From the NCBI RefSeq assembly GCF_036959255.1, contig NZ_JAWMTI010000005.1, positions 186,001-250,000 on the forward strand: 64,000 nt of DNA. Reading direction: 5' to 3'. Positions 36,371 through 45,695 of the stretch are shown one piece after another. The notes below the pieces were generated by a model. It worked only from the letters and a program-made list of their open reading frames with translations, searched no databases and had not been told where the DNA came from. Source of the DNA: Olivibacter sp036959255. GTDB taxonomy: Bacteria; Bacteroidota; Bacteroidia; Sphingobacteriales; Sphingobacteriaceae. Position numbers and translations under genes: made by a program. The number at the start of each line of letters is the position of its first letter. Within the stretch, counting starts at the first letter, position 1.

Positions 36371-36401
36371 CAAAACTAGGTAAAATGTTTTTTGCCTAGT
36401 T
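36371..36401 (-). promoter_or_regulatory. Candidate promoter with inverted repeat before the small membrane gene
   Basis: Minus-strand TAGTTTTG (36378-36371) fits TAnnTTTG. It is overlapped by an inverted repeat AACTAGG (36374-36380) / CCTAGTT (36395-36401) that a repressor could use. No TTG at the -33 distance. Confidence 0.35.
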
Positions 36402-36470
36402 CCTAATTATCTGTTTTTATCATCCTGCAAAAATATGACAAATCCTGTATAGATAAGCGAGGCGAATGAC

Positions 36471-36501
36471 TTGCAAATGAAAGGCAATTTGTCTATGTTT
36501 G
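36471..36501 (+). promoter_or_regulatory. Candidate promoter of gcvP
   Basis: TTG (36471-36473), a 20-base spacer and TATGTTTG (36494-36501) fit the Bacteroidota consensus exactly. Transcription would begin near 36508, leaving a leader of about 105 bases in which I see no glycine riboswitch pattern. Confidence 0.6.
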
Positions 36502-36612
36502 TGGCCTTAAATGAAGACATCTTAAAACACAAGTAACAACCAGCTAAATCCCTCTTAAACAGCTTTATGCTCTGTTGCTTAAATTAAAACTGCATCTATA
36601 ATTCATACATGA

Positions 36613-39495
36613 ATGAACTTAAATATAAATTTTCAAGAGAAATTTGAGGAACGCCATATTGCACCAAATAAGCAAGATGTTCCCGAGATGCTTAAAACCA
36701 TTGGCATTGACAGTATTGATCAGTTAATTGATGAAACCGTTCCAGCTAGCATTCGTTTAAAGGCCGCACTAAGCTTACCACCAGCTTTAACTGAAAATGG
36801 CTATTTACAGCGACTAAAACAATTTGCTTCTAAAAACAAAGTTTTCAGATCATACATCGGTCAAGGATATTATGATGTAATCACACCCGGTGTCATTTTG
36901 CGCAACGTATTTGAGAACCCTGGTTGGTACACACAATACACCCCTTACCAAGCTGAAATCGCACAAGGCAGATTACAGGCCTTATTAAATTTTCAAACGG
37001 CCATTATCGACCTTACCGGAATGGAAATAGCCAACGCTTCTTTGCTAGATGAAGCGACCGCTGCTGCGGAGGCAATGTTTATGCAATATGGTTTACGTAA
37101 AAATAAAGATGCGGATACTTTTTTTGTATCAGAGAACATTTTTCCGCAAACGTTGGATGTGTTAAAAACTCGTTCCGTTTCCTATGGCATCAAGCTTTTG
37201 ATTGGTGACCATGCAAAAGTTGAATTTAATGAGCATATCTTCGGCGCATTGGTTCAATACCCAGCGGGCAATGGTAATGTATTTGACTATCGTGCATTTT
37301 CTGAGAAGGTTCATGCACATCAAGCAACACTTAGTGTCATAGCTGATCTGATGAGTCTTACCTTGTTAACGCCTCCTGGAGAATGGGGAGCAGACATTGT
37401 TGTTGGGTCATCTCAACGCTTCGGTGTTCCTATGGGTTTTGGTGGCCCCCATGCGGCTTACTTTGCAACCAAAGATGCTTATAAACGTAATATTCCGGGC
37501 AGAATTATCGGTGTAACCATCGACGCATCGGGCAACTATGCACTTCGCATGGCCTTACAAACACGAGAACAACATATCCGAAGAGATAAAGCATCTTCCA
37601 ATATCTGTACAGCACAGGCGCTCTTAGCCATAATGGCTGGGTTTTATGCCGTCTATCATGGTCCAAAAGGCTTGCAAGCCATCGCAGAGCGCATTCATGG
37701 ATTAGCGGTATTATTAGCCAAAGCACTGACTTCATTGGGTTATAAACAGGAGAATGAAGCTTATTTTGACACCCTAACCTTTCATCTTGGGAATTTATGC
37801 AATCCACTTCATGCGGAAGCACTTAACCATGAAATGAATTTTCACTATCGGGGCGAAACTGTTCACATTTCGTTAGATGAGACAACAACGTTAGAAGATG
37901 TAAAAGAAATTATTCGTGTCTTTGCCAAAGTGAAAGCAAAAAGCTTAACGGATGTTGATTTGGACGCTTCTACTCTTCAAAGTTCAATCCCTACCTCGCT
38001 GCAACGTACTTCAACTTATCTACATCACGAAGTATTCAATACGCACCACGCTGAACATGAGATGCTACGCTACATCAAGTCGCTCGAGAACAGGGACTTA
38101 TCTCTTTGCCACTCCATGATTCCGTTGGGATCATGCACAATGAAACTAAACGCTACAACCGAGATGATACCTGTATCTTGGGAAGCTTTTAACCGATTAC
38201 ATCCATTTGCACCGATCGACCAAGTTGGTGGTTATATGCAAATGCTCGATGAGTTAAATCAATGGCTTTCTGCCATTACAGGATTCGCTAAAATGAGTTT
38301 CCAGCCAAACTCAGGTGCGCAGGGAGAGTATGCCGGTTTAATGGTTATTAGAGCCTATCATGAAGACCAAGGGAATCATCATCGGAACATTGTACTCATC
38401 CCTTCTTCTGCGCACGGTACCAACCCGGCATCTGCCTCGATGGCTGGCATGAAAATCGTTGTTGTAAACTGCGATGACCGAGGCAATATTGATGTTGCCG
38501 ATTTACAATCAAAGGCTGAATTGTATAAAGACAATTTAAGTTGTCTGATGGTAACCTATCCGTCTACACATGGCGTATTTGAAGAATCAATCATTGCTAT
38601 TTGTGAAATTATTCATGCAAATGGGGGACAAGTGTATATGGACGGGGCCAATATGAATGCACAAGTTGGTTTAACAAGTCCGGCAAGTATAGGTGCAGAC
38701 GTGTGTCATCTAAATCTTCATAAGACGTTTTGTATCCCCCATGGCGGCGGTGGCCCGGGAATGGGACCAATTGGTGTCGCAGCGCATTTAGTACCCTTCT
38801 TACCAGGCCATGAGGTAGTAGATATCAATGAAGGTAAGTCCATCTCTGCTATTGCCGCAGCACCATTTGGATCAGCGTCTATCTTGTTGATATCACATGC
38901 CTATATTGCAATGATGGGCACCGATGGGCTTACAAATGCCACTAAATTTGCCATTCTCAATGCCAACTACATTAAAGCCAGACTTGAACAAGATTATAAA
39001 ATATTATATGCCGGTGCTAATGGTCGGTGTGCTCATGAAATGATTCTCGACTGCCGTAGTTTTAAGAACTCTGGTATTGAAGTAGGCGATATCGCTAAAC
39101 GTCTAATGGATTATGGTTTTCATGCGCCAACTGTTTCTTTTCCTGTGGCCGGAACACTGATGGTAGAACCAACGGAATCAGAGCCCAAAGCAGAATTAGA
39201 TCGTTTCTGCGATGCGCTTTTAGCCATTCGGAAAGAAATTGCAGCCGTTGAATCAGGAACTGTTGACAAAAATGAAAATGTATTGAAACATGCACCTCAT
39301 ACCCTGGCCATTGTTAGCGCCAATGAATGGAACAGACCATATACACGGCAGGAAGCGGCATATCCACTTCCCTATGTTGCAGCGCATAAGTTCTGGCCTG
39401 CAGTAGGAAGGGTAAATGATTCTTACGGCGATCGATCGTTGGTTTGTTCATGCCCCCCCTTAAGTGAATATGAAGAAGCAACCGCCAGTTATTAA
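36613..39495 (+). CDS. gcvP: Glycine dehydrogenase (decarboxylating), P protein
   Basis: This 960-residue protein is the expected length for a fused GcvPA-GcvPB. The N-terminal half has FASKNKVFRSYIGQGYYD and GSSQRFGVPMGFGGPHAA. The C-terminal half carries the PLP lysine (about residue 704) in DVCHLNLHKTFCIPHGGGG. GcvP decarboxylates glycine and passes the aminomethyl group to the lipoyl H protein of the glycine cleavage system. The T and H genes are not adjacent, as is usual in this group. A strong hairpin terminator follows. Confidence 0.98.
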   Translation: MNLNINFQEKFEERHIAPNKQDVPEMLKTIGIDSIDQLIDETVPASIRLKAALSLPPALTENGYLQRLKQFASKNKVFRSYIGQGYYDVITPGVILRNVFENPGWYTQYTPYQAEIAQGRLQALLNFQTAIIDLTGMEIANASLLDEATAAAEAMFMQYGLRKNKDADTFFVSENIFPQTLDVLKTRSVSYGIKLLIGDHAKVEFNEHIFGALVQYPAGNGNVFDYRAFSEKVHAHQATLSVIADLMSLTLLTPPGEWGADIVVGSSQRFGVPMGFGGPHAAYFATKDAYKRNIPGRIIGVTIDASGNYALRMALQTREQHIRRDKASSNICTAQALLAIMAGFYAVYHGPKGLQAIAERIHGLAVLLAKALTSLGYKQENEAYFDTLTFHLGNLCNPLHAEALNHEMNFHYRGETVHISLDETTTLEDVKEIIRVFAKVKAKSLTDVDLDASTLQSSIPTSLQRTSTYLHHEVFNTHHAEHEMLRYIKSLENRDLSLCHSMIPLGSCTMKLNATTEMIPVSWEAFNRLHPFAPIDQVGGYMQMLDELNQWLSAITGFAKMSFQPNSGAQGEYAGLMVIRAYHEDQGNHHRNIVLIPSSAHGTNPASASMAGMKIVVVNCDDRGNIDVADLQSKAELYKDNLSCLMVTYPSTHGVFEESIIAICEIIHANGGQVYMDGANMNAQVGLTSPASIGADVCHLNLHKTFCIPHGGGGPGMGPIGVAAHLVPFLPGHEVVDINEGKSISAIAAAPFGSASILLISHAYIAMMGTDGLTNATKFAILNANYIKARLEQDYKILYAGANGRCAHEMILDCRSFKNSGIEVGDIAKRLMDYGFHAPTVSFPVAGTLMVEPTESEPKAELDRFCDALLAIRKEIAAVESGTVDKNENVLKHAPHTLAIVSANEWNRPYTRQEAAYPLPYVAAHKFWPAVGRVNDSYGDRSLVCSCPPLSEYEEATASY

Positions 39496-39503
39496 ACGTT
39501 TAG

Positions 39504-39534
39504 TTACCAGTTGTGAGCAATTCACAACTGGTAA
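39504..39534. terminator. Bidirectional terminator after gcvP
   Basis: TTACCAGTTGTGA (39504-39516) and TCACAACTGGTAA (39522-39534) form a perfect 13-bp stem with a 5-base loop. It lies 8 bases after the gcvP stop and 13 bases from the stop of the convergent gene, followed by AATAATAATTTTT. Confidence 0.8.
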
Positions 39535-39547
39535 TAAATAATAATTT

Positions 39548-40858
39548 TTATACCGTCTTCACAAAACGTTCGTCGTAATTTTCTATATCAATAATATAAT
39601 GGTTTTGGATTAAGAAATCAAACAACGGTTTGGCTTCAAGGGACACGGGCATGTTTTGAGTAGTTATAATTTCATTATTCTTTCTATCTAGATAAGGGTA
39701 AACGTACAGCTTCACGTTTTTACTAAACATACCACTCACATAGGCCAACAATTCGTCCGCATAGCTTTCACCATAATTTTTAGAATTAAATATATTATGG
39801 AGATTGGAAATATTGGTAGAAATACCCACATTATTGGGTTTAAACTGAGCGAGAAACTCAGCCAATTTATGATTTCTCGTAAAATTAGAAACCAGAATAT
39901 GATTTCCGGTAGCGCATAGCTCCTCTGCCCTTTTTGCAAAATATTCCAGGTCTTCGTTACTTAGCACGGGGTGATCATCCAAAGCATTTGACATCAGCAC
40001 CTCGATCATAACCAAAAGATTTTTATTGTCGATTCCTAAATTTCGCTTAAACTGATCAACCGCTAGATTGAACAGATCGAAATTTGGATTGGACTTTTGT
40101 TTATATTTTGTTCTCAAAATAATAACATCCTTTTTGTAAAAAAAATCTTTCGCTTGATGCGCATGTCCTTTTTTATCAAAAATCGCAGCCCGCGAAAAAC
40201 CTTTAGCAATTAGGTATAAATTAACCAATCGTTCACTTACATTTTCGAAAGCAGCTCCATTTAACTTGACCAAATCGATTTCAACCGATCCGGCAGCCAA
40301 GTTGTCTACTAGACTTTCAATCATCGTTTGCACGTCATGAACATAAAAATAAGCAGCAAATACCAGATTGACGCCCAGTACCCCTAGGACAGTTTGCTGC
40401 AAAGAAGCATCGCTATCCAAGAGACGTACATGAAATATAATATCATTTGGCTCTCCTCCCACTTCCGATTGAAAACGGAGTCCGATCCAGCCATGCGGAT
40501 CATTTGTTTTACTAAAATTTAATGTAGTTACGGTATCGGCAAAAGCAAAGAATTTACGATTTTGGTATTTAGACCCCTTCAGTCGATCGGTAAGCAATTG
40601 GTATTCATGGTCGAGCATTTTTTCCAGGCGCGAGCTACTCACATAACGTCCGTTTGCTTCGGCACCATAAATAGCATCACTAAAAGCCATGTCATATGCA
40701 CTCATGGTTTTAGCAATTGTTCCCGAAGCAGCCCCTGCTGTAAAGAAATTTCTTGCAACTTCCTGCCCGGCACCTATTTCCGCAAAGGTGCCATAAATCT
40801 GTTCATTTAAGTTAATTTTTAGCGCTTTACGCTTATTTTCCAATATCTCTCTTGCCAT
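39548..40858 (-). CDS. Conserved hypothetical protein of Bacteroidota
   Basis: This 436-residue, soluble protein without signal peptide starts MAREILENKRKALKINLNE, with a striking motif region GTFAEIGAGQEVARNFFTAG and SAYDMAFSDAIYG (residues 20-70). I recognise it as a widely conserved Bacteroidota protein whose database names (TonB receptor, adenylyltransferase) do not fit the sequence: there is no barrel, plug or nucleotidyltransferase motif. The second half has alternating helices and strands (NKNLLVMIEVLMSNALDDHPVL, NHILVSNFTRNHKLAEFL). A lone gene; function unknown. Confidence 0.7.
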   Translation of the reverse strand: MAREILENKRKALKINLNEQIYGTFAEIGAGQEVARNFFTAGAASGTIAKTMSAYDMAFSDAIYGAEANGRYVSSSRLEKMLDHEYQLLTDRLKGSKYQNRKFFAFADTVTTLNFSKTNDPHGWIGLRFQSEVGGEPNDIIFHVRLLDSDASLQQTVLGVLGVNLVFAAYFYVHDVQTMIESLVDNLAAGSVEIDLVKLNGAAFENVSERLVNLYLIAKGFSRAAIFDKKGHAHQAKDFFYKKDVIILRTKYKQKSNPNFDLFNLAVDQFKRNLGIDNKNLLVMIEVLMSNALDDHPVLSNEDLEYFAKRAEELCATGNHILVSNFTRNHKLAEFLAQFKPNNVGISTNISNLHNIFNSKNYGESYADELLAYVSGMFSKNVKLYVYPYLDRKNNEIITTQNMPVSLEAKPLFDFLIQNHYIIDIENYDERFVKTV

Positions 40859-41064
40859 GGGGCAAAGGTAAAAATTTAGTTAGGAGTTATCCATGTTAAA
40901 TTATGAGTTTCGTCGGTAAATAATTCCTATCCGCTAGTCAGCCCTCTACCTAACCCACAGGCAGGCCATAGCCACATTATTTTGCCTGTATTCGTTTTAT
41001 TGCAAATGGCACTCAACTATACCATGATTACCAGGCCTGTGTAGCAGTATTGCATGGATATTCC

Positions 41065-41595
41065 TTAGATCTCACAAAGCGCATAAAAAAGGGCCGCCGT
41101 ATGGAGAGCCTGGCCAATCTTATTTTCTTTTAACAGTTTTTTCACCTCATCAACCGAATAAAGCAAAACTTCAATTTCCTCCTGATCATCTAAAGACTGC
41201 TCTTTCACCTTTACCCCTCCTTTTGCCAGATAGGTAGTAGTAATATTGGTACTTGTTGCGGGATTAGGATACAAATCTACCAGTTTTTCCATTGTTGTGA
41301 ATATATACCCTGTCTCTTCTAACATTTCACGTTTAGCGGCGCTTAACGCATCTTCTCCATCATCAATCACTCCTCCTGGAATTTCGAGGAATTCTTTGCC
41401 CGCACCATGACGATATTGTCTTACGAGGATAATTTCATTCGTTTCAGTAAATGCAACTACATTCACCCAGTTTGGATATTCCAATACATAGTATTCGGGT
41501 ACGATATGGCCATTTGGCATCTCGCATGAATCTTTTCTCAAGACGGCCCATGGAGCCTTTACTAAATATTCAGATGTTAGGATTTTCCACTTCAT
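41065..41595 (-). CDS. NUDIX hydrolase, ADP-ribose pyrophosphatase-like
   Basis: This 176-residue protein has a complete Nudix box at residues 75-97: GVIDDGEDALSAAKREMLEETG, i.e. G-x5-E-x7-RE-x2-EE-x-G. The preceding VNVVAFTETNEIILVRQYRHG and IPGG strands are typical of the ADP-ribose/nucleotide-sugar pyrophosphatase branch. It hydrolyses a nucleoside diphosphate linked to another group, using Mg2+. It is the last gene of a three-gene run, 28 bases after rfbD, so a nucleotide-sugar substrate is possible. Confidence 0.9.
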   Translation of the reverse strand: MKWKILTSEYLVKAPWAVLRKDSCEMPNGHIVPEYYVLEYPNWVNVVAFTETNEIILVRQYRHGAGKEFLEIPGGVIDDGEDALSAAKREMLEETGYIFTTMEKLVDLYPNPATSTNITTTYLAKGGVKVKEQSLDDQEEIEVLLYSVDEVKKLLKENKIGQALHTAALFYALCEI

Positions 41596-41623
41596 GTGTT
41601 CACGATATAGATAAAACGGAGAC

Positions 41624-42484
41624 TTATTGGTTTTGAACTTCTTTCAATCGTTGTAAACATACTGTCAGACTCTCTCTCCAATTCGGTATCAATAGATTAA
41701 ATTGTTCTTTTATCTTTGATTTATCCAAAACCGAATAAGCCGGACGTTGGGCTTTAGTTGGAAAATCAGCAGTTTTAATCGGTAGTACACGCATATTTGT
41801 GCTGTTCAATTCGAAAATAGCACAGGCAAAATCGTACCAGCTTGCCACTCCTTCATTGCTGTAATGGTAAAGGCCATATCTATGCTCTGTGTTATCAACC
41901 ATTTTACATAATACCTTGGCCAGGTCGGGGGCGTAAGTCGGTGTTCCGACTTGGTCCGCTACCACTTTAAGCTCCTCGCGATCCTGGGCAAGTCGTAACA
42001 TCGTTTTAACAAAGTTGTGCCCGTACTCTGAATACAACCAACTAGTGCGGATAATAATATGCTTATCCCATATTTGTTGGATAGCAATTTCTCCATTTAG
42101 TTTTGTTTTTCCATAAACACCGGTCGGTTTAGTAGGATATGTTTCATCTAACAAGCCCGTTTGATTACCCTCAAAAACAAAATCAGTGGAGATATGAATC
42201 AGCACGGTATTAAAACGCTTACACAATTGAGCAATAATTCTCGGAGCTACCGCGTTGATTTCACTTGCTTTTTCTTCTTCATCTTCTGCCTTATCTACTG
42301 CCGTGTAAGCCGCGCAGTTAATTACATGACTGGGCTTATATTGAATGAATTTGCCTTCAAGTTGTACTTCATTGCAAATATCAGCCTCTTCAGAAGATAG
42401 AAAAATCATGTCCTTATCTGCACAAACGGACTTCAAGCACTGTCCTAATTGTCCACTGCCTCCAAATACTAAAATTTTACTCAT
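41624..42484 (-). CDS. rfbD: dTDP-4-dehydrorhamnose reductase
   Basis: This 286-residue short-chain reductase starts MSKILVFGGSGQLGQCL (Rossmann GGxGQLG). It has NCAAYTAVDKAEDEEEKASEINA, the STDFVFEG strand, the YGKTKLNGE catalytic Tyr-x3-Lys, and RTSWLYSEYGHNFV. All are diagnostic of RfbD, which reduces dTDP-4-dehydro-L-rhamnose to dTDP-L-rhamnose. The start at 42484 replaces an in-frame upstream start that adds 12 unconserved residues. rfbA, rfbB and rfbC are not in the window. Rhamnose from this step may feed the polysaccharide locus downstream. Confidence 0.95.
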   Translation of the reverse strand: MSKILVFGGSGQLGQCLKSVCADKDMIFLSSEEADICNEVQLEGKFIQYKPSHVINCAAYTAVDKAEDEEEKASEINAVAPRIIAQLCKRFNTVLIHISTDFVFEGNQTGLLDETYPTKPTGVYGKTKLNGEIAIQQIWDKHIIIRTSWLYSEYGHNFVKTMLRLAQDREELKVVADQVGTPTYAPDLAKVLCKMVDNTEHRYGLYHYSNEGVASWYDFACAIFELNSTNMRVLPIKTADFPTKAQRPAYSVLDKSKIKEQFNLLIPNWRESLTVCLQRLKEVQNQ

Positions 42485-42525
42485 TTTATTTTTATTTTGA
42501 CTACACCATCCAAAGAGCACGATAA

Positions 42526-43464
42526 TTATTTGGTCATCACCACTGGCTTAATAAGACCATTTTCATCAAAATACATTCGATCGATGCAAGTAACCCGATG
42601 ATGTGCACTTGTTTCCCCTAAAGGACGACGATGGTAAACAATATACCATTCGTCCTTCCCCTTGCCACTTATCACAGAGTGATGTCCCGCACCTGTAGCG
42701 ATTGCCGGATCTTGTTGTAAAATTGTTCCGATCCGTTTAAAAGGACCAAATGGTGAATCAGCTATCGCGTATGCGACTTTATAATCGGGCCCGGTCCACC
42801 CTCCCTCTGACCACATAAAATAATATTTCCCATCTCTTACGAACATAAAGGGCCCCTCGACATATCCCTCCGGTGTTACTTCTCGAAAAGTACTTCCATC
42901 TTCAAAAGGAATAAGTCCGGTAAAATCACTTTTCAGCTTAACGATATTGCAATGCCCCCAGCCACCATAGTACATATAATAGCTGCCGTCTACATCTTTA
43001 AAAACAAATTGATCAATGGGTTGAGCACCGTTTACAATCTCATTGATTAAGGGCTTACCAATCAAGTCACTGTAAGGTCCTTCCGGCTTCTCTGCAACGG
43101 CTACTCCAATCCCACCTATTTCACCTTCGTGAACATCGTTTGCTCCAAAAAACAGATAGTATTTTTTATCTTTCATTAAAACAGCTGGGGCCCACATCGC
43201 CTTCTTTGCCCATTTCACAGCCGACGTATCAATAATTCGAGTATGTTTCTTCCAGTTTTTCAAATCTTTGGATGAGAACGCGTCCATAAGCACCTGTTCT
43301 TCATAAGGAGCTGAATAGGTGGGAAAAACCCAATACTCATTACCATACCTGATCCCTTCTGGGTCGGCATACCAACCATCAAAAATCGGATTTGTTTGCG
43401 CTGAAAGAGTCAAGGAGCAACTTAGCAGAAAAAGTGCGGTGTAATAACGATAAATTTTAGTCAT
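42526..43464 (-). CDS. Glycoside hydrolase family 43 protein
   Basis: This 312-residue exported enzyme has signal peptide MTKIYRYYTALFLLSCSLTLSAQ. The five-bladed propeller of GH43 is shown by GWYADPEGIRYGNEYWVF (catalytic base Asp in ADPE), AKKAMWAPAVLMKDKKYYLFF, PIDQFVFKDVDGSYYMYYGG (pKa-modulating Asp), YVEGPFMFVRDGKYYFMWSEGG (catalytic acid Glu in EGPF) and GAGHHSVI. Family activities are arabinofuranosidase, xylosidase and similar. It is first in a minus-strand run with rfbD (41-base gap) and the Nudix gene, an odd pairing of a degradative and a biosynthetic enzyme. Confidence 0.9.
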   Translation of the reverse strand: MTKIYRYYTALFLLSCSLTLSAQTNPIFDGWYADPEGIRYGNEYWVFPTYSAPYEEQVLMDAFSSKDLKNWKKHTRIIDTSAVKWAKKAMWAPAVLMKDKKYYLFFGANDVHEGEIGGIGVAVAEKPEGPYSDLIGKPLINEIVNGAQPIDQFVFKDVDGSYYMYYGGWGHCNIVKLKSDFTGLIPFEDGSTFREVTPEGYVEGPFMFVRDGKYYFMWSEGGWTGPDYKVAYAIADSPFGPFKRIGTILQQDPAIATGAGHHSVISGKGKDEWYIVYHRRPLGETSAHHRVTCIDRMYFDENGLIKPVVMTK

Positions 43465-43625
43465 TTCAATCAATATTATCTATTAAGGTTTTCATCATAT
43501 AATGCCTTTAAAAGTACTAAATAAATATGACTTCATTTCACATAGCTAAATCGATTTTTCAACAGAAATCAGCAACAATGAATGAAGCATTCCTTAAAAA
43601 ACTTTTATTCATTTGTTTTTGTTCT

Positions 43626-43633
43626 TAAGTTTG
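43626..43633 (+). promoter_or_regulatory. Candidate -7 element of the EEP gene
   Basis: TAAGTTTG fits TAnnTTTG and would start transcription near 43640, 15 bases before the ATG at 43655. It supports that ATG over an upstream TTG at 43613. No TTG at the -33 distance. Confidence 0.35.
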
Positions 43634-43654
43634 ACAATTAACAGCAGCACGTCT

Positions 43655-44713
43655 ATGAACGTATTTATCTACACACTCTCCTTATTGACTATTTGTTTTA
43701 CGCTCATTCCGCTCATCAAACACGAATACTGGATTTTTAGGATTTTCGATTACCCTCGCTTACAAAAATTGGTATTGACTGTCTTTTGCCTCTTATTATT
43801 GCTGAGTCGTTTCGATCATCCACCTGCTGCCTTTGAATGGATACTATTAACAATACTTATTGCTAATGGCATCTACCTGTCTTCACAAATTCTTCCTTTT
43901 ACACCACTTTCGAAAAAGCAGGTATTATCTGTAAAAGAAAATATAGAAGAGCAATCTATCAGTTTAATGGTTTCAAACGTGTATGAAGATAACATCAATA
44001 CGGTTGGATGTTTAAAAGAGATAGCGCTAGCCAATCCGGACGTTGTTCTGTTACTTGAAACAAACGGGCGATGGGATCGGGAGACAAGGAGTCTGTCAGT
44101 GGAATATCCCTTCCATGTACGCGTTCCCTTAGAGAATACCTACGGCATGTTGCTCTATTCCAAGCTACCCTTATCAGCTATAAAAATCAGCTATTTAGTG
44201 GAAGAGGATATTCCTTCGATTCATTGTGTCTTATCGCTTAGAAATGGGCTTAATGTGCAGTTGTATGCTGTACACCCCACTCCCCCTGTCCCAAATGAAA
44301 ATCCACGATCAACGGAAAGAGATAAGGAATTATTGTTAATTGCAGACTTGACAAAGAGGAGTAGCAACCCTGTTATTGTTATCGGCGACCTAAACGATGT
44401 AGCATGGAGTTATACAACTGAATTGTTCTTAAAAATGAGCGGGTTACTCGATCCTCGCCGTGGAAGAGGGTTTTATAACACTTTTCATGCTCATTATCCA
44501 TTTATGCGTTTTCCGCTTGATCATGCCTTTTTCTCTTCCGATTTTAAGCTTCAAGAACTAAAACGTCTGTCAAATTTTAATTCTGATCATTTCCCTATAT
44601 TTATTAAGATACAATATGAAACATCCGCCTCTAAACAACAAGAGTCATTGATTCCAGATGCAGAAGACATTGAAACTGCCACGGAAAAAAAAGAAGAGCC
44701 GACAGAAATTTAA
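43655..44713 (+). CDS. Membrane-anchored endonuclease/exonuclease/phosphatase family protein
   Basis: This 352-residue protein has three N-terminal membrane helices (about 1-20, 34-52 and 58-78) followed by an EEP domain: SLMVSNVYEDN, PDVVLLLETNGRW (catalytic Glu), HPTPPVPNENPRSTERDKEL, VIVIGDLNDVAWS (metal-binding Asp-Asn) and FNSDHFPIFIKI (catalytic Asp-His). EEP enzymes cut phosphodiester bonds in nucleic acids or lipids; the membrane anchor suggests a substrate outside the cytoplasm. The tail is acidic and lysine-rich. It is 79 bases upstream of corA on the same strand, with an 8-bp hairpin (44721-44749) between. Confidence 0.85.
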   Translation: MNVFIYTLSLLTICFTLIPLIKHEYWIFRIFDYPRLQKLVLTVFCLLLLLSRFDHPPAAFEWILLTILIANGIYLSSQILPFTPLSKKQVLSVKENIEEQSISLMVSNVYEDNINTVGCLKEIALANPDVVLLLETNGRWDRETRSLSVEYPFHVRVPLENTYGMLLYSKLPLSAIKISYLVEEDIPSIHCVLSLRNGLNVQLYAVHPTPPVPNENPRSTERDKELLLIADLTKRSSNPVIVIGDLNDVAWSYTTELFLKMSGLLDPRRGRGFYNTFHAHYPFMRFPLDHAFFSSDFKLQELKRLSNFNSDHFPIFIKIQYETSASKQQESLIPDAEDIETATEKKEEPTEI

Positions 44714-44792
44714 ACACTTCGGTTTCATATCAAGTACCTGAATGAAACCAGCAGGGGCTTGGTTTATTGCCACTTAAAAACAACTTACGCTA

Positions 44793-45695
44793 ATGAAAAA
44801 AATATTCGCTTCAAAAGACGTTCACGGTTTCGATTGGATCGACTTAACGAATCCCTCTACAGAAGAAATCTTAGCTATAAGCAAGCAATTTTCATTACAC
44901 GAAACATCTATTAAAGATTGCATGCAGCCTGATCATTTGCCAAAGCATGAAATTGTTGATAACTATACATTTATCATTGTTCGGGTTTATACACAAGATC
45001 CGATGAAAGATGCAGATACTATTCAAGAATTAACAAACAAAATAGCCCTTTTTTATACTTCTGATTACATCATCACTGTTCATCGGACGGAACAACCCTT
45101 GATCAACGAAATTAAATCCAAGGCGATCGATGCCGGAGGGTGCAAAGATACCCTTTGTTTATTAAATCGTATTGTACGGGCTTCACTCCTTACTTTTGAA
45201 GAACCCAGTGTCAAACTTGCCCAATCGTTAGATTATTTCGAAGAAAATGTTTTCTTGAAGCAACGTAAAGCCCCCATTTTGAGAGGACTTTATTATGTAA
45301 AGCGGAAAGTGGATGTAATCAAGCGTTTGTTGATTCTTTCGTATGAGATCATTGATAAAATAGACACACCTAAACAACGGAATATTTATACGCGTGATTT
45401 ACGCGATCAATATGTAAGAATGCAAAACATTTATGAGAACCTTTCGGAGAATACAGCGCAGCTTTTGTCTGCTTACTTTTCAATTGCATCCCATAGAACG
45501 AATGAAATCATGCGTGTTTTAACCATCTTTTCAGTCTTTTTTATGCCACTCACTTTTATTGTAGGGATATATGGGATGAACTTTCATTACATGCCGGAAT
45601 TGGGTTGGCACTTAGGATATCCGATCGTTATGCTTGTCATGGCTATTATCACATTAGCCATCTATTTCTGGTTTAGAAAAAAAGGATGGTTATAG
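44793..45695 (+). CDS. corA: CorA family magnesium/divalent cation transporter
   Basis: This 300-residue protein has the CorA plan: a soluble N-terminal funnel domain (1-235) and two C-terminal membrane helices (about 240-262 and 272-295). The signature GMN at residues 261-263 (IVGIYGMNFHYMPEL) follows the first helix. It forms pentameric channels for Mg2+ or Co2+. Its last 6 bases overlap the convergent KAS III-like gene. Confidence 0.95.
   Translation: MKKIFASKDVHGFDWIDLTNPSTEEILAISKQFSLHETSIKDCMQPDHLPKHEIVDNYTFIIVRVYTQDPMKDADTIQELTNKIALFYTSDYIITVHRTEQPLINEIKSKAIDAGGCKDTLCLLNRIVRASLLTFEEPSVKLAQSLDYFEENVFLKQRKAPILRGLYYVKRKVDVIKRLLILSYEIIDKIDTPKQRNIYTRDLRDQYVRMQNIYENLSENTAQLLSAYFSIASHRTNEIMRVLTIFSVFFMPLTFIVGIYGMNFHYMPELGWHLGYPIVMLVMAIITLAIYFWFRKKGWL

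Noticed and set aside
36502..36612. Glycine riboswitch before gcvP
   Set aside because: The leader is only about 105 bases and shows no paired aptamer-like stems or terminator-antiterminator choice.
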